A DNA stretch of 64,000 nt, taken from the NCBI RefSeq assembly GCF_003473485.1, contig NC_053045.1, forward strand, positions 56,710,494 through 56,774,493, given 5' to 3'. Source of the stretch: Medicago truncatula. Lineage: Eukaryota; Streptophyta; Magnoliopsida; Fabales; Fabaceae. This document shows positions 22,889 to 35,148 of the stretch, one piece after another (position 1 is the first letter of the stretch; each line of letters starts with the position of its first letter). A program made the position numbers and the translations under genes. The notes beneath the pieces are model-generated. The model searched no databases. It had not been told where the DNA came from and saw only the letters and a program-made list of their open reading frames with translations.

Positions 22889-24373
22889 TGCATATGCAAT
22901 ATGTTTCTGTGCTGTAGAAACTATGAGTTGGATAACTCAAAATAAAGTTCAGTTCTTTTGTGAATCAAGGTGTCTCATTTTTTTTATTGTGAAGCTTAGC
23001 CATGAGGCTATGATCATAGAATAAAATAAAGTATGTGTAGAATTGCACTTTAGAAACCTTACAATTACAGAATAAACTGTTAAGCCCTTCCATCAAGGAA
23101 TTGGTAGGGTCCCTTGAACCCCAAGATTCAGCAACCAGACAGTACAAAAGTTTATTTGTGACTAAATTTTATAAAATTGGTAGTGTATAGCTTTTCTTTT
23201 GTTTCTTTGGGAATAAAAAAGAGACTATTGGCACCAAATCACCAATACTAGGTTTCCAAAAGTTCACGTTGCCCCACCTTTATCAGAGGAACGGTTGCTT
23301 TAGATTTAATCAATCTTGAATAAATAACATTCTCATGATAAGAAATTACAGAACCTCCTTTTTGTGTGCGGTGTGCATTGAGCTCTTAACTTTATTTAAG
23401 TGAAGTTCTCTTAACTATTTATTATTAGTTAACTCGCGGCCGAATTCTAGATTACCCCGATCACCTTCCCATGAAAATCGGAGGGTTAACACCAAAAAAA
23501 CTAAATTAATTACGCTTGATAGCATGACAGTGAACATGGTATCAAGCATGGCCTGAGGCTGTTGGTTACAACAGAAAATAGGTATGGTGGTTAGTGTTGG
23601 GTGCTGCAAGTCAAATTCTGTCAATTTTTGGTATAAAATTATTAAAAATAAAAGACCTAAACAAGATTTTCACTTTTATTTGCTTTATGAGCTACAACCA
23701 TGAAAATACCAGCCAATATTTGTTAATTTAAAAACATTTCTAATATAAAACAGAGGAAAGTACAAACATTAAGACTAGTTACCAATTAGAATAGGCAATG
23801 CACATAAGCATGCTACATTGCTATGCTAATGATTGTAAATTGGCGAAAATAGGGTAAGAATCAACCAACCACAGGTTTTATATAATATGTTTTAAAAGAA
23901 TTGCATTTTGATAGAAATTTAGCTTCCTTTTTTGTTTGTTGACAAATTATACAGTTGTAGCTAGTCCTTATAGTTCCAATTATGGTAAATTCAACTTGTT
24001 AAGGGTCCTAATGCAACAGAAAGAATCAGGAGTTTTTGTGCGTACTAGATTGAAAGAGAATAGAAATCAAAGCACCGACATACTCGCGGTGATCAACAAA
24101 GAGCCAAATACCATAATTACGGTATGATAGGAAAAAAAAGAACGCCAACTTAAAGCCACAGTCTAAAGTAAAAGCACAAACCAACAGATAGAATCAGGAA
24201 TAGTTCACATTTATAAACTTTTCTGCAGTTAGACATATTCAATACGCTCATCTTGATGGTATAATTAACCATTTCTATCATGAACTACATTTCTAATGTT
24301 GGAACAATACAGATCACATGTAAGAAGCAACTGCTTAGAAGGTGTGGGAGTAAGAATTTACACGCTGGGCGGT
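22889..24373. other. Intergenic between the unknown gene and TVP38
   Basis: No gene supported. Near 23535-23560 the string ATGGTATCAAGCATGGCCTGAG resembles a worn initiator-Met primer-binding site, so an old LTR-element fragment is possible. Confidence 0.45.
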
Positions 24374-27300
24374 TTACTTTTGTTGATTGGCTTGATCCTG
24401 ATCTATCTCATTTACGAGAGGTTGATTTAGACCTACCGAAGTTTCAGTGACAATGAGTTGTTCTGAAGATGTAGTGTCATCCATATCTTTCTCACATTCA
24501 GCCAAGGCCTTATCTAAAGCAGACTTGGCAACTTTAGTAACACAAATCATCATAACCACTGCAAGTTACCAAAATTAACACTTCAGCCTGGCTAATCAGA
24601 ACCACTACAAGTATTATCTGTTTTGATTTAGTTTTAAAAACAGAAAAAAGTAAAAAAATTAGTTTTTTTAACAGTATCTTAATCTTAATAATATACGCAA
24701 ACAGAAATTTGCGTTAGTTTTACAAAACAAACTAATCAAACAAGTATTTTTCTTTTTTAATTTCGAAAAACTAAACACTCTTTTCAAAAAGAGAAACCAA
24801 ACAGGCCCCAGGAGAGTAAGAAGGACCAGTGAGAGACAAAGCACAACAGTTTCAAATTTCTATACTTATGTGAGCAAAGAATGTGACTTACCAGATATCA
24901 CTAGACTAAAAATAATCATAGCCTGCATCCAGAGGAGAGAAATTTATTATATCTCAATTGAAGATAACATTGAATAAATCCCGCCTATTCGGTTCCATCA
25001 AGATAATCAAAAGATAAGACCCTCCAAGGCATCTTAGATGTTCATCAGAAAAAGATACCTTTAAAGGCTAATTAATATGGTGACGACTAAGATAAAGAAG
25101 TGTTTCATATGGTGGACTAGTGCTTAAAAATGGTTTCAAAATCTAACAATAACAGATGCCACTCCTTGCAAGTAGAAGCTCATAGTATTACCCGTCCTTC
25201 TGATGGAAATAGTGACCCAATAGGTGTCGGTTTGTCAAAAAAAAAAAAAACAGAAAAACAAATATTAGTGCTTCAAAACTTAACTTGTATCTGTTTTCTC
25301 TTATTTTGTCAAAACAACATCGATCAAGTCACTTTTTCAGCCATAAGGACATGAATGATTCTGAACTCTACTTAAAGGGGGTGACATCCTTCGCTGTCGA
25401 AGTTTGGAGCAGCTTTCAAGCATCAGTCTACTGTCGACCACATGAGACACTTCCTCACCCTAGCAATTATCCATTAATATATGTAATTGAGGATGGCATC
25501 TCTTACCCAACGAGTCTTTGAGAACTCTCCCCAACCATGTGTCACATCAGATATATCTTTGAGCGTTGTTCCAGCATACACAAGTGCCACCGTTAATGGC
25601 TGTGAAAGTAGCATTGGAGGTATTAGGAAATTGCTGTAACTGAAATGCCATCTAGTGAGCTATAATAACACATAGACATTGCTTATAAAATAATTAACAA
25701 AGATGTAATGTAAGCTATCTAGTCTCTACATTAAATACAGGAGGGGAACAAAATCAGATGCATTGGTTGTTGTCGGGTTAAAAATTTGCACCAATGATGA
25801 CAGGATACAAAATCAGATGCATTAGTTGTTGTTGGGTTAAAATTTCGACCAAACTTTGAACAAAATACATCAATTTTATTTGACCCACTTTTGCTTATAT
25901 TTTGTAACGGAGCAGGTAACTCCTTACATTTTTAGTTTATTTTAGTTACATTCTTGTAAATTAACACTGTTAATTTTCTATTAACTGTATTGTTCCTTCC
26001 CCCTCCCTCTGCCATAGCGAATAGCGCCTACACAGTGGTCAGAGTCACCACATTCGAGAAGTAACTTAAAAAGAGAAATCCTATTAGTGCTAAACAATTT
26101 TGAATATTATAAAGCATTACAACAGAAATGCATCCCTATTTTGTTAGATTAAGTCCTCAATATATAATCAATGAGGGATGAAGAAGATACCATCATTCCT
26201 AACCAGGACGCCAGTGTGTATTCCCATAATGGAACTGGAGTCACGGATAGGAGGTAATTTAATATGTTATATGGTAGTAATGGAACAAGCCGAAGCAGAA
26301 ACACAATCTGAAAAAAATAAAGTCAGATATTAGTTAAAAAATAAAAGAAAAATGAACACGATGTAGATATAGTACTGAGCAAAGATTTATAAGAACAAAC
26401 CTTCTTAAGCAATGATTAGTGCCATGTATTGTATCAATAAAAAGATTTTAATATAGGATATAAAGGTTGGCTTGGTGGTTGGTTCGGGGGAATTAAGGAG
26501 TAGAGTGATGGGGAGGTCAAGGTTCCCTCCCCAACCTCAACAAAAGACTAATAATACTAACATTTGCTGGTTCAAATGAGTCTAACGGCGAAAATCACAC
26601 ACACTAAGTGCTGAGAAGTGGGGAATTGCGGGCTCGCACCCGCGCTCTAGCATATCAAATGACCCTACAGCCTTTTACCATCTGAGTTGTACTTGTGAGA
26701 CTCATTTTAGCTGATTTTAGAGATGCAATAAAACCATTCATTTTCATTTTCAGTTTCACACCTAACAGCTTAAACTTTTGAGATAGTTAATTGTACAAAC
26801 CTTAAATCCAGATCTCTGAGTTGCAATTGACACTGATTTAAACTGTGGATAATCCTTCAACTTAGAAGCAACAAATGATTTCCCAATCTGTTTAAAGAGA
26901 CAAATATATGAATAAATAACCTCAGAGGAAACAAATAACTACACATCGATCAAAATGGGGCCCGACTGGAAGGCACATGAAATTTCAAGAATCATGTACA
27001 TGAAGAAACACCATCCAATCCTAATCAAGAAAAAGGGCAACCCGGTGCACTAGAGCTCCGGCATATGCATGGTCCGGGAAGGGGTCCCACCATTTGGTGT
27101 ATTGTACGCAGCCTTACCCTGTTTTACACAAGAGGCTGTTTCCAGGACTTGAACCCGTGACCTTTCAGTCACATGACAACAACTTTACCAGTTGCGCCAA
27201 GGTTACCCCTCATCCAATATTAATCAAGAGAAACCTAAATTAATGAATGTCCAACAGAAACCAGTGGAGTAGTTTTAGGCTTTTTGTAATTCCACTACTA

Positions 27301-28730
27301 TAAATAAGTAAATAACTGCAAAACTTACTGTTCCACCAAGGAGAAATGCAGCTACAGCACCGATGGTTGCACCAACAGAATCAGCAACAATGCCAACTGG
27401 AAGGCCAAATAGATAACCACCGCCAAGCTGAACAACAAAGAATTAGGTAAGGTGGTATAATAAAGGAGATGTAAATTATGAATGAAGTGTTTATAATGCA
27501 ACTGCATACACTTTATAGTTTATCATATACCAGAAATTACAAATGAATCATTTAAGAAGTGATGGACATGCTCAGGACAAGACTTCGCATCAAACAATTG
27601 ATATAGTAAAAAAACTTATACTCTACTAGAAGTTTAACAAGGTTTGAAAGAAATGCCAGTTAATTAAAGATACTTACTGTAAGTACTGAGGCTGGAACTG
27701 CCAATATAGTCAAAGGAATGTAAGCAACTGCCCTGAAAATAACCAATTGAATACAAGTGATTGAGTTCACAAACTGAGGCACTCAAGTTAATCATCATCC
27801 ACATTAATGGCCTAATATTAACAGCCATGTAACATTTTAATATACAAACATTCTTTTCTATAGTATTATGATTAATAGCCAATATTTGGTATTATGGTGG
27901 GTATGCCAAAATCACAATGACTCGCCATGATACCAAACATACACTACAACTAACTAGAAATGGAAGCACATGGACACGAACAAAAAACAAGTATCAGGGC
28001 TATGAGATTGGTGAAAAGACAACATGAGATAGTTAACATGTGAAAAACTTAGTAGTCAAAAGTAAATATTGACTTACAGAGCGAGCGGACCCCACGGCCC
28101 AAGGTCTTGATCAACCCATATCAAGAAATCCTTCAGAATCTGCATGGCGAAAATGTAAGGGGTAACCAATTTTTTTTCATGAATTAAAATACAAATGTGG
28201 TGCATGTAACGAAAAATATTACAAAAATGGCATTGCAGTATGAATGCATGAACAAGGGAGAAGAAAAGGATTATCATATGCAATAGTATTATCACCTAAC
28301 TATGCTATAACTTATGAAATGCTATCTTATCTTCTATTGGATAAGTTCAATAGATAGCTAACACCGTGATTAATTCACACCAAGACGACTAATATTCCAT
28401 GCAAAGCTGCATCTATAACAGCTGAAATCACAAAATCCTTATTTAAAACCTTGTTACACAATCATGATCAAACGTCATTTGATAAAAAAAAAAAAAAAAA
28501 AAGATTCAAAGCGCGTAAATATGAAATGAATCAATTGAACAGAAATGAAGTCACCCCATTAGAACATCATGAACGATAATACTAAAGAAGAAAATGAGAA
28601 GGAGCCAGAAATGAAATAGAAGAAAAGAAAAAACCTTTTCAATTGGGAGAGTAAAGCAAGCGACAACAATAGCGGAAACAAGGAGAAGGAGAAGAGTGAT
28701 CTTGAGAGCATTGGGCCATGTCAAAAACAT
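24374..28730 (-). CDS. TVP38/TMEM64 (VTT/DedA) family membrane protein, 9 exons
   Basis: Exons on the minus strand: 28730-28635, 28139-28078, 27732-27678, 27427-27329, 26887-26801, 26307-26191, 25599-25507, 24922-24892, 24558-24374. Phases agree throughout, giving 274 aa, as expected for plant members (about 280 aa). An N-terminal membrane segment (LLLLLVSAIVVACFTL) precedes the VTT domain (SNARE-associated Golgi, DedA-like). Conserved parts are WVDQDLGPWGPLAL, AVPASVLTLGGGYLFGLPVG, the amphipathic FLLRLVPLLPYNILNYLLSV re-entrant motif and LVYAGTTLKD. A last membrane segment is followed by an acidic, Gln-rich tail. Relatives act as lipid scramblase-like proteins in the Golgi/ER and vesicle trafficking. 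The start at 28730 is preferred because the in-frame ATG at 28790 falls inside a probable 5'-UTR intron (donor 28873, acceptor 28738). Introns carry SINEs. Confidence 0.96.
25749..25852. repeat. Two-copy tandem repeat, 59-bp unit, in a TVP38 intron
   Basis: Copies start at 25749 and 25808. Each contains AAAATCAGATGCATT and GTTGTTGT.GGGTTAAAA. The second copy is slightly shortened and diverged. Confidence 0.75.
26466..26570 (+). mobile_element. tRNA-derived SINE-like copy in a TVP38 intron
   Basis: The head reads GGTTGGCTTGGTGGTTGG, followed by AATTAAGGAGTAGAGTGAT and a tail of AATAATACTAACATT type. The same order of blocks occurs on the minus strand at 54524-54388, so this is a repeat family with at least two copies in the window. 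The 3' border is uncertain. Confidence 0.55.
26575..26705 (-). mobile_element. tRNA-derived SINE-like copy in a TVP38 intron
   Basis: On the minus strand the head has an A-box-like CAACTCAGATGGTAAAAGG and a B-box-like GGGTGCGAGCCCG, spaced as in a tRNA promoter. No target duplication was found. The lack of a matching tRNA acceptor stem argues against a working tRNA gene. Confidence 0.5.
27031..27210 (-). mobile_element. Au-type SINE with 19-bp target duplication
   Basis: On the minus strand it reads GGGGTAACCTTGGCGCAACT at the head. A B box (GGGTTCAAGTCC) follows, and the end is GTGCACCGGGTTGCCCTTTT. These are the hallmarks of the Au SINE family known from many flowering plants. Flanking 19-bp direct repeats lie at 27012-27030 and 27211-27229 (17 of 19 match). 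The insertion sits in an intron of the TVP38 gene, between exons 4 and 5. Confidence 0.9.
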
Positions 28731-30160
28731 GTTTAACCTGCGAATGATAATAATGAATGAATACGATGATGTTTGTTTTGCAACATTCATTCAATCAAAA
28801 TAATATTATATAATAACAATTTTAACCGAAAAGATATTATTAAATCATATTTATTTATGAGTCTCTCTCTCACCTTGTTGTGGTTTGTGCATACAAATTT
28901 ATCAATCATGACTCGCAATACAATAGGATAAAATTCAGAAAAGATAAGGCTTTTGTTTTCAGATTTGTCTTCTGCTAAAAATGTTATCTCCTTTTTGTGA
29001 TTGCTTTTGATCTTTCTTTGTTTGATTTTGTGTTTTTTTTAGGGTTTTAATTTATGTCCTCCCACTTTTTTTTTCGTACTTTTTTCCTTTTTAAGGTGAT
29101 GTACATTCGCTGACTTCACTTTTGACCTAAAAGATAAATAAAAAAAGTGGTCTATATATTTTTTTTCAATAAATGTCGAAGTTTATCCTTATTTGCAGAG
29201 ATGTCGATTTTTAAAATTATTGAAATTAGTTCCCTCAAAAGAAAAACTTTAATCAAATTAGTTTCTATGTCAACTATGCTCACATGTGAATCTAAGCGAT
29301 TTATTTGATAGTTTATTCGGTCACATTTATAAACAAAAAACTAATTTTTTATATTTATTGAATAACTAATGTATCTGACCTATATGTAAATCGAATAAAT
29401 TAGTTATTCAATGAATCTAAAAAAGTTTTTCTTTTTCTTTTATAAATATGATTGGAGAGAGTGTTTCTCAAATTTTGTCAATCTTAAACCTAATAATCCA
29501 TGTAGAATGAATATGGAGAACTAAATTGAAACAAGAGTATTTGTTTAAAGCTTTCATCGTATTAATCTCTTCTTTCATTTCTCTTCCACCCTATTCTTCT
29601 GCATCCTTCGTTCCTTCACTTAGTCTTCTTCAAACATTAAATCTACCAATTTTCTTTCCTCCATTATTCACTTCTTCAACCTTTGAACTTATATATTGAA
29701 ACTCATAACATAGTTAAACAATAGTCTAATCAACTCATGTCCCTTAATTGATAATCTATCACACAAGAATAAGTAATCCCACCCAAGTCTTCTCACCACT
29801 TTGTTTCTACCTATTTTACACCCAAGAATATGGATTGAACTTTTTATGAAATTGTATACGATACAATAATATCATGTCAACCTTGATATTGCATTATTCT
29901 TTGTTTTTTTAGTTGTTATATTTGAATATATAGACCTTCGAATGTTTGGCAGAGTTTATTGACCTAGCTTGTGAGATAAGTATATTTGAAATAGCTTATA
30001 AAAGTAACTTATGATGCCCTGCTTTGAGCTTAACTTCAAAAGCTTCAGATATAGCTTATAAAAGTATCAAGCTTAATAATTCATCCACTAACAATTTTCA
30101 TCGGGGGTGGATGATGCATGTCAGGCTTACAAGTTGATCCCTGACGGTCTATCATCAGGG
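28731..30160. other. TVP38 leader region and intergenic DNA
   Basis: A noncoding first exon of TVP38 probably ends at 28874, with donor CAAG|GTGAG, and splices to 28737. The rest is AT-rich DNA without a supported gene. Confidence 0.5.
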
Positions 30161-30852
30161 TAGGGGTGTTCAAAACCAAACCAATCCAATAGAAAAACCG
30201 CAAATCGAACCAACCCAAACCGAAACCGCAAAAAATCGTATTTGGTTCGAATCATTTTTTTACTCAACCGCATGGTTCGGTTCGGTTTGCATTTTTATCT
30301 TACCAACCGAACCAATCCAAACCAAACCACAACATAAAAAAAACATTAATTAAACATATGTTACCTAGACCAATACTCAAATAAACTCAATAGAAAATTT
30401 TATAAAATGAAATATACTTTCTCATGTTTAAGTTTCTTCTTTACTTTTTATTTCAAAAATATGTTTATGTGCTACTTGAACTTTTAGATAATGATAAAAT
30501 CTTAGTTTTTTGCATTTTCTACAAAATAAGATTATGTTTCATCCACGTTTTTAATTTGATATATGTAGTTGTGACAATATTAGATAAAAATACTATTGTA
30601 ATGTTGAATGAGATTTAAACAATGTTCGAAATATGAATGAAAATATGTTTTGTTTTAACTTTTTAACTTAATTTTAATGTTGAAAACAACAAATTGTATT
30701 GTTTCGATAAAACCGCACCAACCGATCCAACCCAAACCGCATTGGTTTGGTTAGGATTGTATTTTCAAAGTCAACCGAACCAAACCAAACCGCAAACATT
30801 TTTATCTTGCGGTACCTTAAAACCAAACCAAACCAAACCGCGAACATCCCTA
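30161..30852. mobile_element. hAT-like non-autonomous element
   Basis: The left end TAGGGGTGTTC pairs with the right end GAACATCCCTA. Both subterminal zones are packed with AACCGAACC / GGTTTGGTT-type motifs, a layout typical of non-autonomous hAT elements in plants. The middle is AT-rich and noncoding. Flanks resemble CTATCATCAGG and CTATCGAGG, so an exact 8-bp duplication cannot be confirmed. Confidence 0.6.
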
Positions 30853-31390
30853 CTATCGAGGTATAAATATCAGACTTATTAATTGAACCACTAACGATTT
30901 ATCATCAAGGTGACGATACATAGATATTAAACTTATCAATTGACCCGCTGGTGGTTTTCCTTGCATCATGAGTCTTTTTGTAAGACTAAATATCTCCTCC
31001 CTGGAAACTCCTAGGTCGTACCTTGGTGTTAAACCTATTCGCATCCCCGAGCTTTGCATCATATTTAGTTATGGGCGGATTTCCCTAACTTTGACGATTA
31101 GATGAAGGTTTATCCTCTTGATTTGGTATGAAGCGGATGCATCGAATAAAGTAGCTCGAAATGACATAGATAGAAGTCAACTCTATCTATATACGCACCA
31201 TAGTGTTTGATCCATATACGGGATTTCATGTGTAGAGAGGATTGATGCATAGTATAGTACGTACGGTACACCCACAAGACTGAGTTAAGTTCTTCTTCAA
31301 CCCATTCGGGTGATCTTATTTGCCGATTCAAACTGCCTGTTAGTTTAAGGGTGCTCGACCAATGTAAACTTCATCCTCGACGGGCAATTT
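30853..31390 (-). mobile_element. Ty3/gypsy retrotransposon relic (integrase fragment)
   Basis: Reading the minus strand from about 31331, the peptide WVEEELNSVLWVYRT matches the conserved integrase segment (W-V-E-E-L-x-x-V-L-W-A-Y-R-T) of Ty3/gypsy polyproteins. The frame soon degrades. The neighbouring 30853-31000 holds diverged short direct repeats around CTTATnAATTGA. The hAT-like element abuts this relic and may have inserted into it. Confidence 0.55.
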
Positions 31391-31552
31391 TTTTTTTTTT
31401 TAAAAGAACTAAACATTTTTTTTAAAACTATTGATAACTTTCGGTCTTTCACCATTCTCTCAAATATAAACAAATTTTGTTTAAAAAAGATGATGTAATT
31501 GATTCAAAATTTCAACTAAATACACAATTTTCTTTGACCAAATTTTCTGATA

Positions 31553-31765
31553 CTTTCTCCGTCCCTAATTACAAGACCTTTATTACTTTTTTTCAATTAT
31601 ATCATCTATCAATACTATCAATTGTCTTGGAATTTAAAATTAACATTGAATATAATGCATTTATACATAAAAGGGTAATATAGTAATAATCATATTTTTT
31701 AAACAAATTTATTACTCCAACAAATTTTCTTAATAAGTATTACTAAATTTGTTTAACTAAGGGAG
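31553..31765. mobile_element. Stowaway-like MITE, TA duplication
   Basis: The left end contains CTCCGTCCCTAATTACAAG and the right end reads AACTAAGGGAG. TA flanks at 31551-31552 and 31766-31767. Inverted pairing of the outer ends is imperfect. Confidence 0.6.
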
Positions 31766-31767
31766 TA

Positions 31768-31940
31768 CAACCTCCGGTCACTATTATAAGCAAGAATCTA
31801 TATTTTAGATTTATTCAATTAATGATGCATATGATCTTTATTATAGATCACATACATCATTTAATGAATATTTTTTTTTACAAGGTTTAATGAATGAATC
31901 TAAAATGTTGATTTTTGTTTACAATAGTGATCGGATGATG
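31768..31940. mobile_element. Stowaway-like MITE sharing a TA with its neighbour
   Basis: The left end CCTCCGGTCACTATTATAAG pairs with the right end TTTACAATAGTGATCGGATG. Pairing extends about 50 bp inward (TAGATTTATTCA / AATGAATCTAAA). The element begins directly after the TA at 31766-31767 and is followed by TA at 31941-31942. Confidence 0.7.
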
Positions 31941-31942
31941 TA

Positions 31943-33354
31943 TTATTTAGTGTAACTAAGCTTGGATTAATGACTCTTTAAGGTTGACATTATTTGTTTT
32001 TAGAGTTATTTTTCTAATTAATGATGGTAGGATCCACCACCTATTTTTTTGTATCTCTTTTCAAATAGCATCTTTCATTTATTTTTATCAATTGAGAGGA
32101 TCTTAACCCAGAAGTCAGAACAACCACAATGAAAATTTAATTTAAAATGATACCCAATGGCTGAGTTCCTTTAAGTCATCTACCACTAACATTGTTATTT
32201 TTATCAATTGAGATAGACATGAAGAGTGTGACTCAAGTAAAAAAACAGAAGGATTGAGCGGTTTTCAGTTTTTTCTTTTCTTTTCTGGATACGAAAACTT
32301 CAAGTAAGAGGAATTGTCGCATTGCATAACAAAAAAAACCTTCAAACTTAAACAGAGCATTTACTAAAGAATTTCTTTTTGGATCTTGCTAAAGAAAGTT
32401 GTTAAGAAAACTAAAAATAGTAGTTTTACATTGGAAATTACAACTTTTAAATTTTTAGAGTGTTGAATTCAACATTTTCACCACTTTCAACATATTATTT
32501 CTATTTTTGTTCTCTTAATCAATATCTAAGAAACAGATAACATGTTTACATGTTAAGTTGGATCAAGAATCTAGGTTTCTCGATGATGAACTGATGAAAC
32601 AAATCAGCTATAATTATAAATTTACTCCAACCTAAACAATGAATTTACTCAAAATGTTTTACGACGTTTAACTAATAAATTAGGAAAAAGGAAAAAACTT
32701 AATTTGCAACTAAGATTTTTTTTTTTTATCAATTTAATGATAATCTGACATTGGAGAATATATGTTACAATGAATCCCAATTAAAAGAAAAATAGTGAAA
32801 TGGATGTCTCTTGTTATTTTTTAAGAATTCCTGAAAATCCATGCCAGTCATATAATAAAAAGAGTATGATTTTAGCTTTCTTCCCATTTAAGTTGCTCCA
32901 TTCGTGGATGGCTTGGCTTTCAAGCAAACCACAAAAAATAATTATAGGTATTTTAGTAAATAAATAATTAATACACTTCAAAATTTCAAAGAAGTTCAAT
33001 TCCTATAAAAACAAAAGAGACAAGAAAATCTCCGAAGAGTATCTTATATTTTGAGACGGATGACATAGTCACATGTTAAGCACATTGGTGTTTGAAACAA
33101 GAAAATATGTTCAAACAAGCAAATAATGCCTTTGAATTATGATAATAGTATAATGTGCTTTAGGACTTACAATCCTCTCTGTATTAATCTACAAGTGAAA
33201 CAATCTCATAATGTATACATAACTCAGACTAACAAAATATATGAGCTAGAAAGAATATCAAACCTAATTTTTCAGAAAATGCAAAAGTTTAACTAAGTGA
33301 AAGCTACCTCAATAGTCTTCAAGTTTATAGTCTTTTCTAACAGAAGCTACATGG
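31943..33354. other. Intergenic, 3' flank of NXPE gene 1
   Basis: No gene. From about 32880 rightward the sequence is homologous to the flank of the second NXPE gene, so it belongs to the duplicated unit. Confidence 0.55.
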
Positions 33355-35148
33355 CTATCTTGCACACAGTGCATTGAGAAGAACATGAGCTAACATAAGG
33401 TCTACAAAATATTGATGACCAATTTGACCATCTTTCCACGTCATCTTTGCCGGAGCCCTTCCATAGTGAACTCCATCGTTACACCGGTTATCAAAATGCC
33501 ATGGAAATGTCATATCAAAGTTATCAATCACACCAGATAGAACGCCCACTTGCTTCAATTTTTCTAAGAAAACACCGTTAAATAACTCCATCTTGTTAGG
33601 ATTATATGCTAGCGATCTTGCATATCCACCAGTTGCAACTGTAGTCCGGTAAAAGACTCTCGGCACTGCCAATCCCCTTTGCTGCACTGTCTTCATAACA
33701 TCTGCCCAAAAGGATGCTGCATATTTTGCTGCAACAGAGAATCCTTTTATACCACCAAAGTGTACACCGTCGTGTAAACCAGAGTTTAGGATCACAGTGT
33801 CCGGGACTGTATCTTCTGAGAAGTATTCCTTCAACAAATTTTGATACCTTTCATTTCTCAGAGAATCCAACCCTAGATAGTTTTGTGTATCATTCCAATG
33901 TCCATTGAAGATACTTGTAATCCTAACGGTTTGAGAGGGGTCATTTGGATTTGAAAAGTTCCTGTCAAATCTTCTCGGGACAGAATATACCTCAGGCAAA
34001 TCTAAAATAAAATTGAGCATATTACGTATCGTGTCAACATGATTTGAATCGCCCCAGAAGAAAATCCATCGATTCTTCAAGCAATTCCAAGCAGACTCAG
34101 CTGAATACATCTTGAACGAGCAATGTGTCGAGTACACCCAACCATTACTCTCCAAAACTCCCAAGGAACCATCACACCAAGGAGATTTGCAAGGAAAATC
34201 TGGTGCTAGGCATCTGTATCTACCATCATCACCAATGGAGCAGTCGTCATTCTTGCCATGCCTTGTCCACCTTCCACACCAAACATCCCTTTCAAAATCA
34301 GCAGCCTTGCAAGTTTGCAACTCCGGTATGAGAACCTCATTCTTGTAGAATCTAATTGCAATACTACGAACCATTCGGTCGTAAACATATTTCCAAGGGG
34401 TAAGCTTCAAACCTTCTAACTGTCTATAAAGCAAGAAAATAGTAAGATTATAAACCCCAACAAAATCAGGATGAACTTGAAGCGAAATCGAGTAAGATCC
34501 ATTGCTAAAATCTTTCACCAACGGTCTAGATTTCCACGATTCCCCCGAAAGATCAGTCTCAAAATAATCACCACCTAAACATCGAGCCTTCCTCGAATCA
34601 TCCAATGCTTGAAAAACAAATTCATGTATATCACCAGCTGATAAATCTACCATATTCCCACCATCCAAGCCAGGAATTGAAATATCAACAGCCTTAGAAT
34701 CTTTACATGGTTCACCTCCCTTATTTAACTTTAACCATCTAGATCTAGCTAAGAGATTTGAAGTCAAATTAACCTCTAGTTCACTTTTAACCCAACTTGC
34801 AACATTATTCTTAACAAGATCAAATCTATTTAGGTTTTTATCAACTTTTTCAGCTAAAGTAACATCAACAGAAACATGGGTTTTGTTGGGTTGGTTTTGA
34901 TCTAAACTAATAGCATTATTTTCTTGAAGTGAAACATAAAAACTAGGAGAATCATGAAAAAGATAACGTGAACGACGATAACTTAAACCTTGAAAAACAT
35001 TCTTACCAATGCATCCATCAAAGCTACAAACTATGAACATTCCAAATAGAACCAAAAATGTGAGTATCCAAACTCGCCATTGATTCGCCGGTGGCAAAAT
35101 CATTGTCTTTTCTTGCACCACAAACTTCCAAAATCCAACCAAATCCAA
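33355..35148 (-). CDS. NXPE-type PC-esterase domain protein, copy 1
   Basis: Single-exon frame of 597 aa. A signal-anchor segment lies at about residues 24-43 (WRVWILTFLVLFGMFIVCSF), giving a type II, probably Golgi, topology. A luminal stem and a filamin/Ig-like region (about 155-270) follow. The C-terminal NXPE domain carries the esterase signatures FFWGDSN (G366-D367-S368), NSGLHD (455-460) and D558-G-V-H561, matching the GDS and DxxH catalytic motifs of the PC-esterase superfamily, which includes plant cell-wall O-acetyltransferases. Substrate unknown. The true start may be Met16 (35103). A strong donor (TTGTGAG|TATC region, about 35205) and an acceptor TGCAAG before 35115 could remove part of the leader, and this alternative keeps the membrane anchor. 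It has a tandem paralogue at 38950-40776. Confidence 0.92.
   Translation of the reverse strand: MDLVGFWKFVVQEKTMILPPANQWRVWILTFLVLFGMFIVCSFDGCIGKNVFQGLSYRRSRYLFHDSPSFYVSLQENNAISLDQNQPNKTHVSVDVTLAEKVDKNLNRFDLVKNNVASWVKSELEVNLTSNLLARSRWLKLNKGGEPCKDSKAVDISIPGLDGGNMVDLSAGDIHEFVFQALDDSRKARCLGGDYFETDLSGESWKSRPLVKDFSNGSYSISLQVHPDFVGVYNLTIFLLYRQLEGLKLTPWKYVYDRMVRSIAIRFYKNEVLIPELQTCKAADFERDVWCGRWTRHGKNDDCSIGDDGRYRCLAPDFPCKSPWCDGSLGVLESNGWVYSTHCSFKMYSAESAWNCLKNRWIFFWGDSNHVDTIRNMLNFILDLPEVYSVPRRFDRNFSNPNDPSQTVRITSIFNGHWNDTQNYLGLDSLRNERYQNLLKEYFSEDTVPDTVILNSGLHDGVHFGGIKGFSVAAKYAASFWADVMKTVQQRGLAVPRVFYRTTVATGGYARSLAYNPNKMELFNGVFLEKLKQVGVLSGVIDNFDMTFPWHFDNRCNDGVHYGRAPAKMTWKDGQIGHQYFVDLMLAHVLLNALCAR

Noticed and set aside
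28730-28790. Upstream in-frame ATG at 28790 as the TVP38 start
   Set aside because: It falls inside a probable leader intron (28738-28873), and family members begin close to the 28730 Met.
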